From Phytopseudomonas punonensis (GTDB lineage Bacteria; Pseudomonadota; Gammaproteobacteria; Pseudomonadales; Pseudomonadaceae), in assembly GCF_900142655.1 (NCBI RefSeq), contig NZ_FRBQ01000001.1:2115-66114 (forward strand): 64,000 bases of DNA, in the 5' to 3' direction. Made by a program: the position numbers and the translations under genes. This document shows positions 8,845 through 16,969 of the stretch, piece after piece. Position 1 is the stretch's first letter. Every line of letters begins with the position of its first letter. Below the pieces are notes generated by a model, which saw nothing but the letters and a program-made list of their open reading frames with translations, had not been told where the DNA came from and made no database searches.

Positions 8845-9912
8845 ATGCGCAAGCCCCGTCTTTTCTCCGTTCTCGCCGCTGGTCTCGCGGCAGCCATCAC
8901 CCTCAACAGCCAAGCGGCCCAGAAGGACAGCTTCAGCGTCTGCTGGACCATCTATGCCGGCTGGATGCCTTGGGAATACGGCGCCGCCCAAGGCATCGTC
9001 GACAAGTGGGCGAAGAAATACGGCATCAATATCGATGTCGTGCAGGTCAACGATTACGTCGAGTCGATCAACCAGTACAGCGCCGGCCAGTTCGACGGCT
9101 GCACCATGACCAACATGGACGCCCTGACCATCCCTGCTGCTGGCGGCGTGGACAGCACCGCACTGATCGTCGGCGACTTCTCCAACGGCAATGACGGCGT
9201 CGTGCTCAAGGGCGAGAAGAAAACCCTCGCTGACCTCAAGGGCCAGAACGTCAACCTGGTCGAGCTTTCGGTGTCGCATTACCTGCTCGCTCGCGGCTTG
9301 GAAAAAGCCGGCCTCAGCGAGCGTGACCTGAAGGTGGTCAACACCTCCGACGCCGACATGGTGGCCGCCTTCGCCACCAAAGACGTAACCGCCGTCACCA
9401 CCTGGAACCCGCTGCTCGCCGAAATCGAAGCCACGCCAGGCGTGACCAAGGTGTTCAACTCCAGCCAGATTCCGGGCGAAATCATCGACCTGATGGTGGT
9501 CAACAGCGAAACCCTGAAGGACAACCCGGCGCTGGGCAAAGCGCTGACCGGCGCCTGGTACGAAATCATGGCGACCATGAGCGACAGCGGCGCTGCCGGC
9601 AAGGCTGCTCGCGAGCACATGGCCAAAGCCTCGGGCACCGACCTCAAGGGCTACGAAGCGCAGCTCGCCACTACCAAGATGTTCTACACCGCCAAGGAAG
9701 CCGTGGCCTTCACCAAGAGCCCGAGCCTGCCGGAAACCATGAGCAAGGTCGCGGCCTTCTCCTTCGATCACGGCTTGCTCGGCGAAGGTGCGCAGAGTGC
9801 TGACGCCATCGGCATGAGCTTCGCCAATGACGTGATCACCGGCGATAAGGGCAACCTAAAGCTGCGCTTCGATCCGACCTATATGCAGATGGCTGCCGAC
9901 GGCCAACTCTAG
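8845..9912 (+). CDS. ABC transporter substrate-binding protein, guanidine operon
   Basis: 355-residue periplasmic binding protein of the nitrate/sulfonate/taurine (SsuA/TauA) superfamily, the type found in urea-carboxylase-associated operons. ATG 8845 follows GGAGG and starts a standard Sec signal peptide (MRKPRLFSVLAAGLAAAITLNSQA). The mature part opens SFSVCWTIYAGWMPW and contains a conserved NDYVESINQYSAGQFDG segment. First gene after the guanidine-I riboswitch and co-directional with its permease and ATPase. The riboswitch and operon suggest guanidine or a guanidino compound as substrate. This is inferred from context; homologues are often labelled urea or nitrate transporters. Confidence 0.88.
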   Translation: MRKPRLFSVLAAGLAAAITLNSQAAQKDSFSVCWTIYAGWMPWEYGAAQGIVDKWAKKYGINIDVVQVNDYVESINQYSAGQFDGCTMTNMDALTIPAAGGVDSTALIVGDFSNGNDGVVLKGEKKTLADLKGQNVNLVELSVSHYLLARGLEKAGLSERDLKVVNTSDADMVAAFATKDVTAVTTWNPLLAEIEATPGVTKVFNSSQIPGEIIDLMVVNSETLKDNPALGKALTGAWYEIMATMSDSGAAGKAAREHMAKASGTDLKGYEAQLATTKMFYTAKEAVAFTKSPSLPETMSKVAAFSFDHGLLGEGAQSADAIGMSFANDVITGDKGNLKLRFDPTYMQMAADGQL

Positions 9913-9982
9913 AACGGCTGACCGTTCCCATGCGCTGCGTGGGAACGAGCGTTTCGACACGGCCATCGCCAATGAGATTTCT

Positions 9983-10798
9983 ATGCGCCTGATCAACCGA
10001 CATCCCGACCGGGCCGGCCGCTTGCTGCTTGTGTTGTTGCCGTTCGCGCTGCTGCTGTTCGCCTACTTCATGGGCTCGGCGCAGCGCCTGGCGGACAACC
10101 CCAACGACAAGTTGCTGCCCAGTGCCAGTCAGATGGTTGCTGCCGTCGACCGCCTGGCCTTCACCGAAGACAAGCGAACCGGCGAATACGCCTTCTGGCA
10201 GGACACCACGTCGAGCCTGACGCGCCTTGGTATGGGCATCGGCATCGCGGCAGTAGTCGGTCTGTGCCTGGGTATTGCGGCGGGTATTCTGCCGCTGCTG
10301 CGGGCGCCGCTGTCTCCGCTGCTCACCGTGCTGTCGATGGTGCCGCCGCTGGCGATATTGCCGATTCTGTTCATCGTCTTCGGCTTGGGCGAGTTGTCCA
10401 AGGTGATGCTGATCGTCATCGGCATCACCCCGATCCTGGCGCGTGATCTGGAACAGCGCGCCCGGGAAATTCCTCAGGAATTACTGATCAAGGCGCAGAC
10501 CCTCGGCGCCAGCACCTGGACGCTGATCCTGCGGGTGGTGCTGCCACAACTGTTGCCGCGCCTGCTGATCGCCCTGCGCCTGGTGCTGGGCTCCGCGTGG
10601 CTGTTCCTGATTGCCGCCGAAGCCATCGCAAGCACCGATGGCCTGGGCTATCGCATCTTTCTGGTACGCCGCTACATGGCCATGGACGTGATCCTGCCGT
10701 ACGTGGTGTGGATCACCCTGCTCGCCTGGCTGATGGATCTGGGCCTGCGCCAGCTGACGCGTCTGTGCTTTCCCTGGTACGAGGGGGCAAAAGCATGA
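9983..10798 (+). CDS. ABC transporter permease, guanidine operon
   Basis: 271-residue inner-membrane permease of the binding-protein-dependent (SsuC/TauC-like) family. Several membrane helices are visible, beginning LLLVLLPFALLLFAYFMGSA. The cytoplasmic coupling loop EIPQELLIKAQTLGAS is followed by a GASTWTLILRVVLPQLLPRLL segment, which fits the family EAA motif. ATG 9983 is taken as the start. Its stop codon overlaps the start of the ATPase gene (ATGA at 10795-10798), showing translational coupling. With its neighbours it should import a guanidine-related nitrogen source. Confidence 0.9.
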   Translation: MRLINRHPDRAGRLLLVLLPFALLLFAYFMGSAQRLADNPNDKLLPSASQMVAAVDRLAFTEDKRTGEYAFWQDTTSSLTRLGMGIGIAAVVGLCLGIAAGILPLLRAPLSPLLTVLSMVPPLAILPILFIVFGLGELSKVMLIVIGITPILARDLEQRAREIPQELLIKAQTLGASTWTLILRVVLPQLLPRLLIALRLVLGSAWLFLIAAEAIASTDGLGYRIFLVRRYMAMDVILPYVVWITLLAWLMDLGLRQLTRLCFPWYEGAKA

Positions 10799-11568
10799 GC
10801 GCCTTTATTGAAGTAAAAAACGTTTGGCAGGTTTATGACGAACAAACCGTTCTGGAACGCCTGAACCTGTCCATCGCCGAGGGTGAGTTCTGCACCCTGG
10901 TCGGCGCCTCCGGTTGCGGCAAGTCGACCTTTTTGCGCCTGCTGCTGGGCCAGGAGCGCCCGAGCAAAGGCGAGATCCTGCTCGACGGCAAACCGCTGGC
11001 CGGCGAGCCAGATGCCAGCCGTGGCGTGGTGTTCCAGCGCTATTCGGTGTTCCCGCACCTGAGCGTGCTGGATAACGTCGCCATCGGCCTGGAGCTGCCA
11101 CGTTCCGTCCTGCTCGGCCGGCTGTTCGGCAGCGCCAAGCGCGCCGCCCGCGAACAGGCCGCCGAACTGCTGCACAAAGTCGGCCTAGGCCACGCACTGA
11201 ACAAGTACCCCAGCCAGCTTTCCGGCGGCATGCAGCAGCGCCTGGCGATTGCCCAGGCGCTGATCATGAAGCCGCGCGTGTTGCTGCTCGATGAACCCTT
11301 CGGCGCGCTCGACCCTGGCATCCGCAAGGACATGCACGCCCTGCTGCTCGAGCTGTGGCGCGAAACCGGGCTGACTGTATTTATGGTCACCCACGACCTC
11401 AGCGAAGGCTTCAGCCTCGGCACCCGCCTGATGGTGTTCGACAAGACCCGTATCGACCCTCATGCACCGAACGCCTTTGGTGCGCGCATCACCTATGACA
11501 TTCCTCTGAATAGCGATCGCCGAAGCGCCATCGCAGCACTGCCAGCGCACCTTGCGCCGGCCCTGTAA
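10795..11568 (+). CDS. ABC transporter ATPase, guanidine operon
   Basis: 257-residue ATP-binding subunit. Walker A GASGCGKST, Q-loop region FQRYSVFPHLSVLDN, signature LSGGMQQRLAIAQAL, Walker B VLLLDEPFGALD and the switch His in MVTHDLSEG are all present. The start ATG 10795 overlaps the permease stop by four bases; longer upstream frames are shadows of the permease gene. It energises the permease encoded just upstream and is followed 11 bp later by the first DUF1989 gene. Confidence 0.92.
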   Translation: MSAFIEVKNVWQVYDEQTVLERLNLSIAEGEFCTLVGASGCGKSTFLRLLLGQERPSKGEILLDGKPLAGEPDASRGVVFQRYSVFPHLSVLDNVAIGLELPRSVLLGRLFGSAKRAAREQAAELLHKVGLGHALNKYPSQLSGGMQQRLAIAQALIMKPRVLLLDEPFGALDPGIRKDMHALLLELWRETGLTVFMVTHDLSEGFSLGTRLMVFDKTRIDPHAPNAFGARITYDIPLNSDRRSAIAALPAHLAPAL

Positions 11569-11579
11569 GGAGATTTGCA

Positions 11580-12308
11580 ATGACAACTGCCCTCACCCTG
11601 CGCCCCACCCTCTATGAGGAAACCGTCCCCGGCGGTGGCCACGCTTCCTTCGTGCTCAAGCGCGGCCAACTGCTGCGCCTCACCGATATCGAGGGCGGCG
11701 CCAACGTCAGCCTGCTGCTGTTCAACGCGGCCGAGAAAAGCGAGCGCCTGAACCTGCCCGACACTCTCAAGGGCCAACACACCGCCAAGCTCACCGCCGG
11801 CCACTGCCTGTATTCGGACATGGGCAAGGTGCTGGCAGCGATCACCGCCGACACCTGCGGCTGGCACGACAGCTTCGGCGGCGTGCTCAACGCCGAGGAA
11901 GTCGCCGAGAAGTACGGCCAGGGCCGCTACCAGGAACTGCGCAATGGCTTCTTCCGCAACGGCATGGACAACCTGCTGGTGGAAATGGGCAAGTGGAACC
12001 TGAACCTGCAGGACATGCTGATGAACCTCAACCTGTTCAGCCGCGTGGACGTCGACGCAAACGGCGCCTTCGGGTTCCAGGCTGACAACAGCAAAGCCGG
12101 TGACTACGTCGAGCTGTATGCGCCGATGGACACTCTGGTGGTGCTCACCGCCCTGCAGCACCCGATGGACCCCAACCGCCAGTACGCCCCCAAGCCGGTG
12201 CAGCTCGCCTGGAGCAAGGTCCAGAGCGACGGCATCAGCGTGCTGTGCCGCACCTCGCGCTCGGAGAACGGCCGCGCCTTCCACAACACCGAACGCCAGT
12301 ACATCTGA
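11580..12308 (+). CDS. DUF1989 protein, carboxyguanidine deiminase subunit (UAAP1 type)
   Basis: 242 residues of the urea-carboxylase-associated DUF1989 family. The conserved block [19 protein letters not shown] (Cys and His likely metal or active-site ligands) matches the equivalent block in the next gene. AAGGAG precedes ATG 11580. Established work on guanidine degradation assigns paired DUF1989 proteins to a heteromeric deiminase that converts carboxyguanidine to allophanate and ammonia. The guanidine-I riboswitch upstream makes that role far more likely than a urea-related accessory role. Often written cgdA or cgdB in the literature; I cannot say which subunit this is. Confidence 0.85.
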   Translation: MTTALTLRPTLYEETVPGGGHASFVLKRGQLLRLTDIEGGANVSLLLFNAAEKSERLNLPDTLKGQHTAKLTAGHCLYSDMGKVLAAITADTCGWHDSFGGVLNAEEVAEKYGQGRYQELRNGFFRNGMDNLLVEMGKWNLNLQDMLMNLNLFSRVDVDANGAFGFQADNSKAGDYVELYAPMDTLVVLTALQHPMDPNRQYAPKPVQLAWSKVQSDGISVLCRTSRSENGRAFHNTERQYI

Positions 12309-12318
12309 GGGTGCCGAC

Positions 12319-12954
12319 ATGAGCCAGACCGCAAGCAACCTGCATCCCGAAACCGCCGTATTCCGCCACACCATCCCGGCCGGCGAGCCCTACCTGTTCG
12401 AGGTCAAGGCCGGCCAGACCCTGCGCCTGCATGACCTAGAAGGCAACCAGGCGATCGACACGCTGTTCTTCGCCGCCCGCAACCCGCGCGAGCGCTTCGA
12501 CCCGCAGCGCACCCTGCGCAAGCAAAACAACGTCTACCTGACCACCGGCACGGTGCTCTACTCCAACCTCGGCAACCCGCTGCTGACCATCGTCGCCGAC
12601 ACCTGCGGGCGCCACGACACCCTTGGCGGCGCCTGCGCCCAGGAGAGCAACACCGTGCGTTACGCGCTGGACAAGCGCTACATGCACAGCTGCCGCGACA
12701 ACTTCCTGCGCGCCAGCCTGCACGACGGCCGCCTGGAGAAGCGCGACATCGGCGCCAATATCAACTTCTTCATGAACGTGCCGGTCACGCCCGAGGGCGG
12801 CCTGACCTTCGAGGACGGCATCTCCGCGCCGGGCAAGTACGTCGAGCTGCGCGCCGAGACCGACGTCATCGTGCTGATCTCCAACTGCCCGCAGCTGAAC
12901 AATCCGTGCAACGGCTGGAACCCGACCCCTGCCGAGGTGCTGGTATGGAACTGA
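12319..12954 (+). CDS. DUF1989 protein, carboxyguanidine deiminase subunit (UAAP2 type)
   Basis: 211-residue paralogue of the preceding protein, 10 bp downstream. It has the same architecture: a [36 protein letters not shown] start, the [19 protein letters not shown] block aligning with [13 protein letters not shown] of the partner, and a C-terminal [17 protein letters not shown] motif typical of UAAP2. ATG 12319 was chosen because the N-terminus then matches family length; the upstream open frame overlaps the previous gene. Predicted to pair with the upstream protein as carboxyguanidine deiminase. Confidence 0.85.
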   Translation: MSQTASNLHPETAVFRHTIPAGEPYLFEVKAGQTLRLHDLEGNQAIDTLFFAARNPRERFDPQRTLRKQNNVYLTTGTVLYSNLGNPLLTIVADTCGRHDTLGGACAQESNTVRYALDKRYMHSCRDNFLRASLHDGRLEKRDIGANINFFMNVPVTPEGGLTFEDGISAPGKYVELRAETDVIVLISNCPQLNNPCNGWNPTPAEVLVWN

Positions 12955-13177
12955 GCCAGCGCCTGCGCCGCCTGTTGCTGCTGCTCTGCCAGAGCCGCTC
13001 GGGCCAATGCCTGACAGCGCAGAACCGTAGGGTGGACGTCGCTCTTAACGTCCACCAAGACCGCGATACAAATCGGCCTGCGTAAACAGCCAACGAACGA
13101 CCTGATTCCAACCACGGACGGCCGTGGTGCAGACCCATTACCGGCGGGACGGCCCGCCTCCTTCGAGGGTTCCTCGA
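12955..13177. repeat. Intergenic palindromes between deiminase and carboxylase genes
   Basis: A 223-bp gap inside an otherwise tight operon. It contains a perfect 9-bp inverted repeat (GGTGGACGT at 13031-13039, ACGTCCACC at 13048-13056) within a GTAGGGTGGACGTCGCTC block of the sort repeated through Pseudomonas genomes. A second short palindrome, CCACGGACGGCCGTGG, lies at 13112-13127. There is no T-tract. The palindromes probably represent a dispersed repeat that entered the operon. Confidence 0.6.
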
Positions 13178-16100
13178 ATGTTCGAAAAACTTTTGATTGC
13201 CAACCGCGGCGCCATTGCCTGCCGCATCCTGCGTACCCTGCGCGAGCTCGACGTCAAGGGCGTCGCCGTCTACTCCGAAGCCGATGTTGCCAGCCTGCAT
13301 ATCAGACAGGCCGACGAAGCCTTCTCCCTCGGTGAAGGCCCGGCCGCGCAGACCTATCTGGTGGTCGACAAAATTCTCGCCGTCGCCAGGCAGACTGGCG
13401 CCAAAGCCATCCACCCCGGCTACGGTTTTCTCTCCGAAAACGCCGCCTTCGCCGAAGCCTGCGAAGCGGCCGGCATCGCCTTCGTTGGCCCCACGCCCGA
13501 GCAACTGCGCGTGTTCGGCCTCAAGCACACCGCCCGCGCCCTGGCCAAACAGCACGGCGTGCCGATGCTCGAAGGCACCGAGCTGCTGGAAAACCTCGAT
13601 GCGGCGCTGGTCGCCGGTGAACAGGTTGGCTACCCGGTGATGCTGAAAAGTACTGCTGGCGGCGGCGGTATCGGCATGCGCGTCTGCCGCTCGGCCGCCG
13701 AACTAAGCGACGCCTTCGAGGCGGTCAAGCGCCTGGGCCAGAACAACTTCAGTGACAGCGGCGTGTTTATCGAGAAGTACATCCAGCGCGCCCGTCACCT
13801 GGAAGTGCAGGTGTTCGGCGACGGCCAGGGCGAGGTGATCGCCCTCGGCGTGCGCGACTGCTCGGTGCAGCGACGCAACCAGAAGGTGCTGGAAGAAACC
13901 CCGGCGCCGAACCTGCCGGTCGGCATGGCCGACGAGCTGTGTGCTGCGGCGATCAAACTGGCGAAAGCGGTCAACTACCGCAGCGCCGGCACCGTCGAAT
14001 TCGTCTACGACAGCGAGGCCGAGCGTTTCTACTTCCTGGAAGTGAACACCCGCCTGCAGGTCGAGCACGGCGTTACCGAACAGGTGTGGGGAGTCGACCT
14101 GGTGCGCTGGATGATCGAGCTGGCCGCAGGCGATCTGCCGCCGCTGGGCGAACTGGCCGCACAACTTCGGCCCAGCGGCCACGCCATCCAGGCACGCCTG
14201 TATGCCGAAGACCCGGGCCGCGACTTCCAACCCAGCCCCGGCCTGCTAACCGCTGTGCAGTTCCCAGAAGCCGACGGCAAAGCCCTGCGCATCGACACCT
14301 GGGTCGAAGCCGGCTGCGAGATTCCGCCCTACTTCGACCCGATGATCGCCAAGCTGATCACTTGGCAGCCGACCCGCGAGCAAGCCAGCGCCGCGCTGGA
14401 CAAAGCCCTGGCCGATTCCGTGCTGTACGGCGTGGAATGCAACCGCGACTACCTGCGCCAGATCCTCAGTGATACGCCCTTCGCCAGCGGCTCGCCCTGG
14501 ACGCGCTGCTTGGAAAACCTGGTCTACCAGGCCACCACCTTCGAGGTGCTCAGCGCCGGCACCCAGACCACCGTGCAGGACTTCCCCGGCCGCATTGGCT
14601 ACTGGGCCGTCGGCGTGCCGCCGTCCGGGCCGATGGACAGCCGTGCCCTGCGCCTGGGCAATCGCCTGCTCGGTAATGAAGAAGGCGCCGCCGCGCTAGA
14701 AATCACCATGAGCGGCCCGCTGCTGCGCTTCAATACCGACGCAGTGATCGCCGTGACCGGTGCAGAGATTCCCCTGAGCGTCGATGGCATCGCCCAGCCG
14801 ATGAACACCGCGCTGCTGATCGCGGCCGGCAGCACGCTCACTCTCGGCACCATCGCAGGTAGCGGCGCGCGTTCGTACCTGAGCGTTCGCGGTGGCATCG
14901 AGGTGCCGGATTACCTGGGCAGCAAGAGCACCTTCACCCTCGGCCAGTTCGGCGGCCACGGCGGCCGTGCCCTACGTGCCGGCGACGTGCTGCATATCCC
15001 GGTCTTAATGGATCACCAGGCCGGCGCGCAACTGCCCGCCGAGCTATATCCGGCTCTGCCGAGCGTGCGCGAAATCCGTGTGATCTATGGCCCCCACGGC
15101 GCGCCGGAATACTTCACGCCCGCCTATATCGACACCTTCTTCGCCACCGCCTGGGAAGTGCACTTCAACTCCAGCCGCACCGGCGTACGCCTGATCGGGC
15201 CAAAGCCCGAGTGGGTGCGCGAGAGCGGCGGCGAGGCGGGCCTGCATCCCTCGAACATCCACGACAACCCCTACGCCATCGGCGCGGTGGATTTCACCGG
15301 CGACATGCCGGTTATCCTCGGCCCGGACGGTCCCAGCCTCGGCGGTTTCGTCTGCCCGGTGACCATCATCGAGGCCGACCTGTGGCAGCTCGGCCAACTG
15401 AAGGCCGGTGACAAGGTGCGCTTCGTGGCGGTGGATATCGCCACGGCGCGGGAGCTGGCCAAAACCAATGCCAGCGAATGCGAAACTCTCCGTGAGAGCG
15501 GCCGGGCGGCGCTCCGCTTCAGCCGCGATACACGCGGCGCCCCTATCGCGGATAAATCCGCTCCCACAGATGCGACCGCTCCAACAAAAGCATCCGAGCT
15601 GCAAAGCCCCATAGTGCTGGATATCGGCCAGGACGACACGCGCCTGGTCGCACGCCTGTCCGGCGACACCCATCTGCTGCTGGAAATCGGCCAGCCGGAA
15701 CTCGACCTGGTGTTGCGCTTCCGCGGCCATGCGTTGATGCAGGCACTGGAAGCCAAGAGGCTCGACGGCGTGCTCGACCTGACGCCCGGCATTCGCTCGC
15801 TGCAGGTGCATTACCAACCGGAAACCCTGGCCTTGCAGGCGCTGCTGGATATCGTCGCGGGCGAATGGGATGCCGTCTGCACAGCGCGTGATTTGAAAGT
15901 GCCGTCACGCATCGTCCACCTGCCGCTGTCCTGGGACGATCCGGCCTGCCAGTTGGCCATCGACAAATACATGACCACCGTGCGCAAGGACGCGCCCTGG
16001 TGCCCGAGCAACCTGGAGTTCATCCGACGCATCAACGATCTGGAAAACCTCGATGAGGTCCACCGCACCGTGTTCGACGCCAGCTACCTGGTCATGGGTT

Positions 16101-16852
16101 TGGGCGACGTGTACCTCGGCGCGCCAGTGGCCACGCCGCTGGATCCGCGCCATCGCCTGGTCACCACCAAGTACAACCCGGCGCGCACCTGGACCGCCGA
16201 GAACTCGGTGGGCATCGGCGGCGCCTATATGTGCGTATACGGTATGGAAGGCCCCGGTGGTTACCAGTTCGTCGGCCGCACCCTGCAGATGTGGAACCGC
16301 TACCGCGAAGTGGCGGCCTTTGGTGGCAAGCCCTGGCTGCTGCGTTTCTTCGACCAGATCCGCTTCTACCCGGTCAGTGCCGACGAGTTGCTGCGCATCC
16401 GCCGCGACTTCCCGCTCGGTCGCTTCGATCTTCGTATCGAGGAGAGCGAACTGGCTCTGGCCGACTACCAGCAATTCCTCACTGACGAAGCCGATGGCAT
16501 CGCCGCCTTCCGCGATCAGCAACGCACCGCGTTTGCCGCCGAGCGCCAACGCTGGATCGACTCCGGACAGGCGCACTTCGAAAGTGACGAAGGCGTGGCT
16601 GAAGTCACCGAAGATGCAGCGCTCGAAGCAGGCCAGCACAGTGTCGACAGCCATATCGCCGGCAACCTCTGGCAGGTGCAGGTCGAGGAAGGCGCTACGG
16701 TCGAAGCCGGCGACGTACTGGTGATTCTGGAATCCATGAAGATGGAAATCCCGCTCACAGCGCCAATCGCCGGCATCGTCCGCGAAGTGCGCGTGCAACC
16801 GGGCGCCGCAGTACGCGCCGGCCAGCGCGTGGCCGTTATCGAACAGGGCTAA
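13178..16852 (+). CDS. Guanidine carboxylase (urea carboxylase family, biotin-dependent)
   Basis: 1224-residue ATP- and biotin-dependent carboxylase. Domains in order: biotin carboxylase (1-~447; LLIANRGAIACRILRTL, ATP-grasp GGGGIGMR, EVNTRLQVEHGVTE), KipA/PxpC-like carboxyltransferase half (~465-765; TTVQDFPGRIGYW, PPSGPMDSRALR), a linker, KipI/PxpB-like half (~890-1110; TTKYNPARTWTAENSVGIGG), and a biotin carboxyl carrier domain with biotinyl Lys1188 in ESMKMEIPL. ATG 13178 follows GAGGG; upstream codons give no conserved sequence. Urea carboxylase is the usual database label, but the guanidine-I riboswitch and paired DUF1989 genes point to guanidine as substrate, giving carboxyguanidine. 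Oddity: the linker at ~778-797 is encoded by a REP-like palindrome pair. No allophanate hydrolase gene follows. Confidence 0.9.
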   Translation: MFEKLLIANRGAIACRILRTLRELDVKGVAVYSEADVASLHIRQADEAFSLGEGPAAQTYLVVDKILAVARQTGAKAIHPGYGFLSENAAFAEACEAAGIAFVGPTPEQLRVFGLKHTARALAKQHGVPMLEGTELLENLDAALVAGEQVGYPVMLKSTAGGGGIGMRVCRSAAELSDAFEAVKRLGQNNFSDSGVFIEKYIQRARHLEVQVFGDGQGEVIALGVRDCSVQRRNQKVLEETPAPNLPVGMADELCAAAIKLAKAVNYRSAGTVEFVYDSEAERFYFLEVNTRLQVEHGVTEQVWGVDLVRWMIELAAGDLPPLGELAAQLRPSGHAIQARLYAEDPGRDFQPSPGLLTAVQFPEADGKALRIDTWVEAGCEIPPYFDPMIAKLITWQPTREQASAALDKALADSVLYGVECNRDYLRQILSDTPFASGSPWTRCLENLVYQATTFEVLSAGTQTTVQDFPGRIGYWAVGVPPSGPMDSRALRLGNRLLGNEEGAAALEITMSGPLLRFNTDAVIAVTGAEIPLSVDGIAQPMNTALLIAAGSTLTLGTIAGSGARSYLSVRGGIEVPDYLGSKSTFTLGQFGGHGGRALRAGDVLHIPVLMDHQAGAQLPAELYPALPSVREIRVIYGPHGAPEYFTPAYIDTFFATAWEVHFNSSRTGVRLIGPKPEWVRESGGEAGLHPSNIHDNPYAIGAVDFTGDMPVILGPDGPSLGGFVCPVTIIEADLWQLGQLKAGDKVRFVAVDIATARELAKTNASECETLRESGRAALRFSRDTRGAPIADKSAPTDATAPTKASELQSPIVLDIGQDDTRLVARLSGDTHLLLEIGQPELDLVLRFRGHALMQALEAKRLDGVLDLTPGIRSLQVHYQPETLALQALLDIVAGEWDAVCTARDLKVPSRIVHLPLSWDDPACQLAIDKYMTTVRKDAPWCPSNLEFIRRINDLENLDEVHRTVFDASYLVMGLGDVYLGAPVATPLDPRHRLVTTKYNPARTWTAENSVGIGGAYMCVYGMEGPGGYQFVGRTLQMWNRYREVAAFGGKPWLLRFFDQIRFYPVSADELLRIRRDFPLGRFDLRIEESELALADYQQFLTDEADGIAAFRDQQRTAFAAERQRWIDSGQAHFESDEGVAEVTEDAALEAGQHSVDSHIAGNLWQVQVEEGATVEAGDVLVILESMKMEIPLTAPIAGIVREVRVQPGAAVRAGQRVAVIEQG
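15511..15568. repeat. REPIN-like inverted palindrome pair inside the carboxylase gene
   Basis: Two inverted half-elements, GCTCCGCTTCAGCCGCGATA (15511-15530) and ATCGCGGATAAATCCGCTCC with trailing CACAG (15544-15568), face each other across ~13 bp. The second is the classic Pseudomonas REP form and resembles the intergenic half at 26363-26390. It is translated in frame as low-complexity sequence (FSRDTRGAPIADKSAPTDAT) between the KipA-like and KipI-like domains. Confidence 0.72.
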
Positions 16853-16969
16853 CTCAATCAGCCAATGTCAGGCCTGGGCGGGCAGCCACAACGCATCGCG
16901 TCGTGCTGCCCCGCTTGCGCCATGGCCCCAGCCCACCTAGCATTGCGGCATTCCTACAGAGCCAGCACG

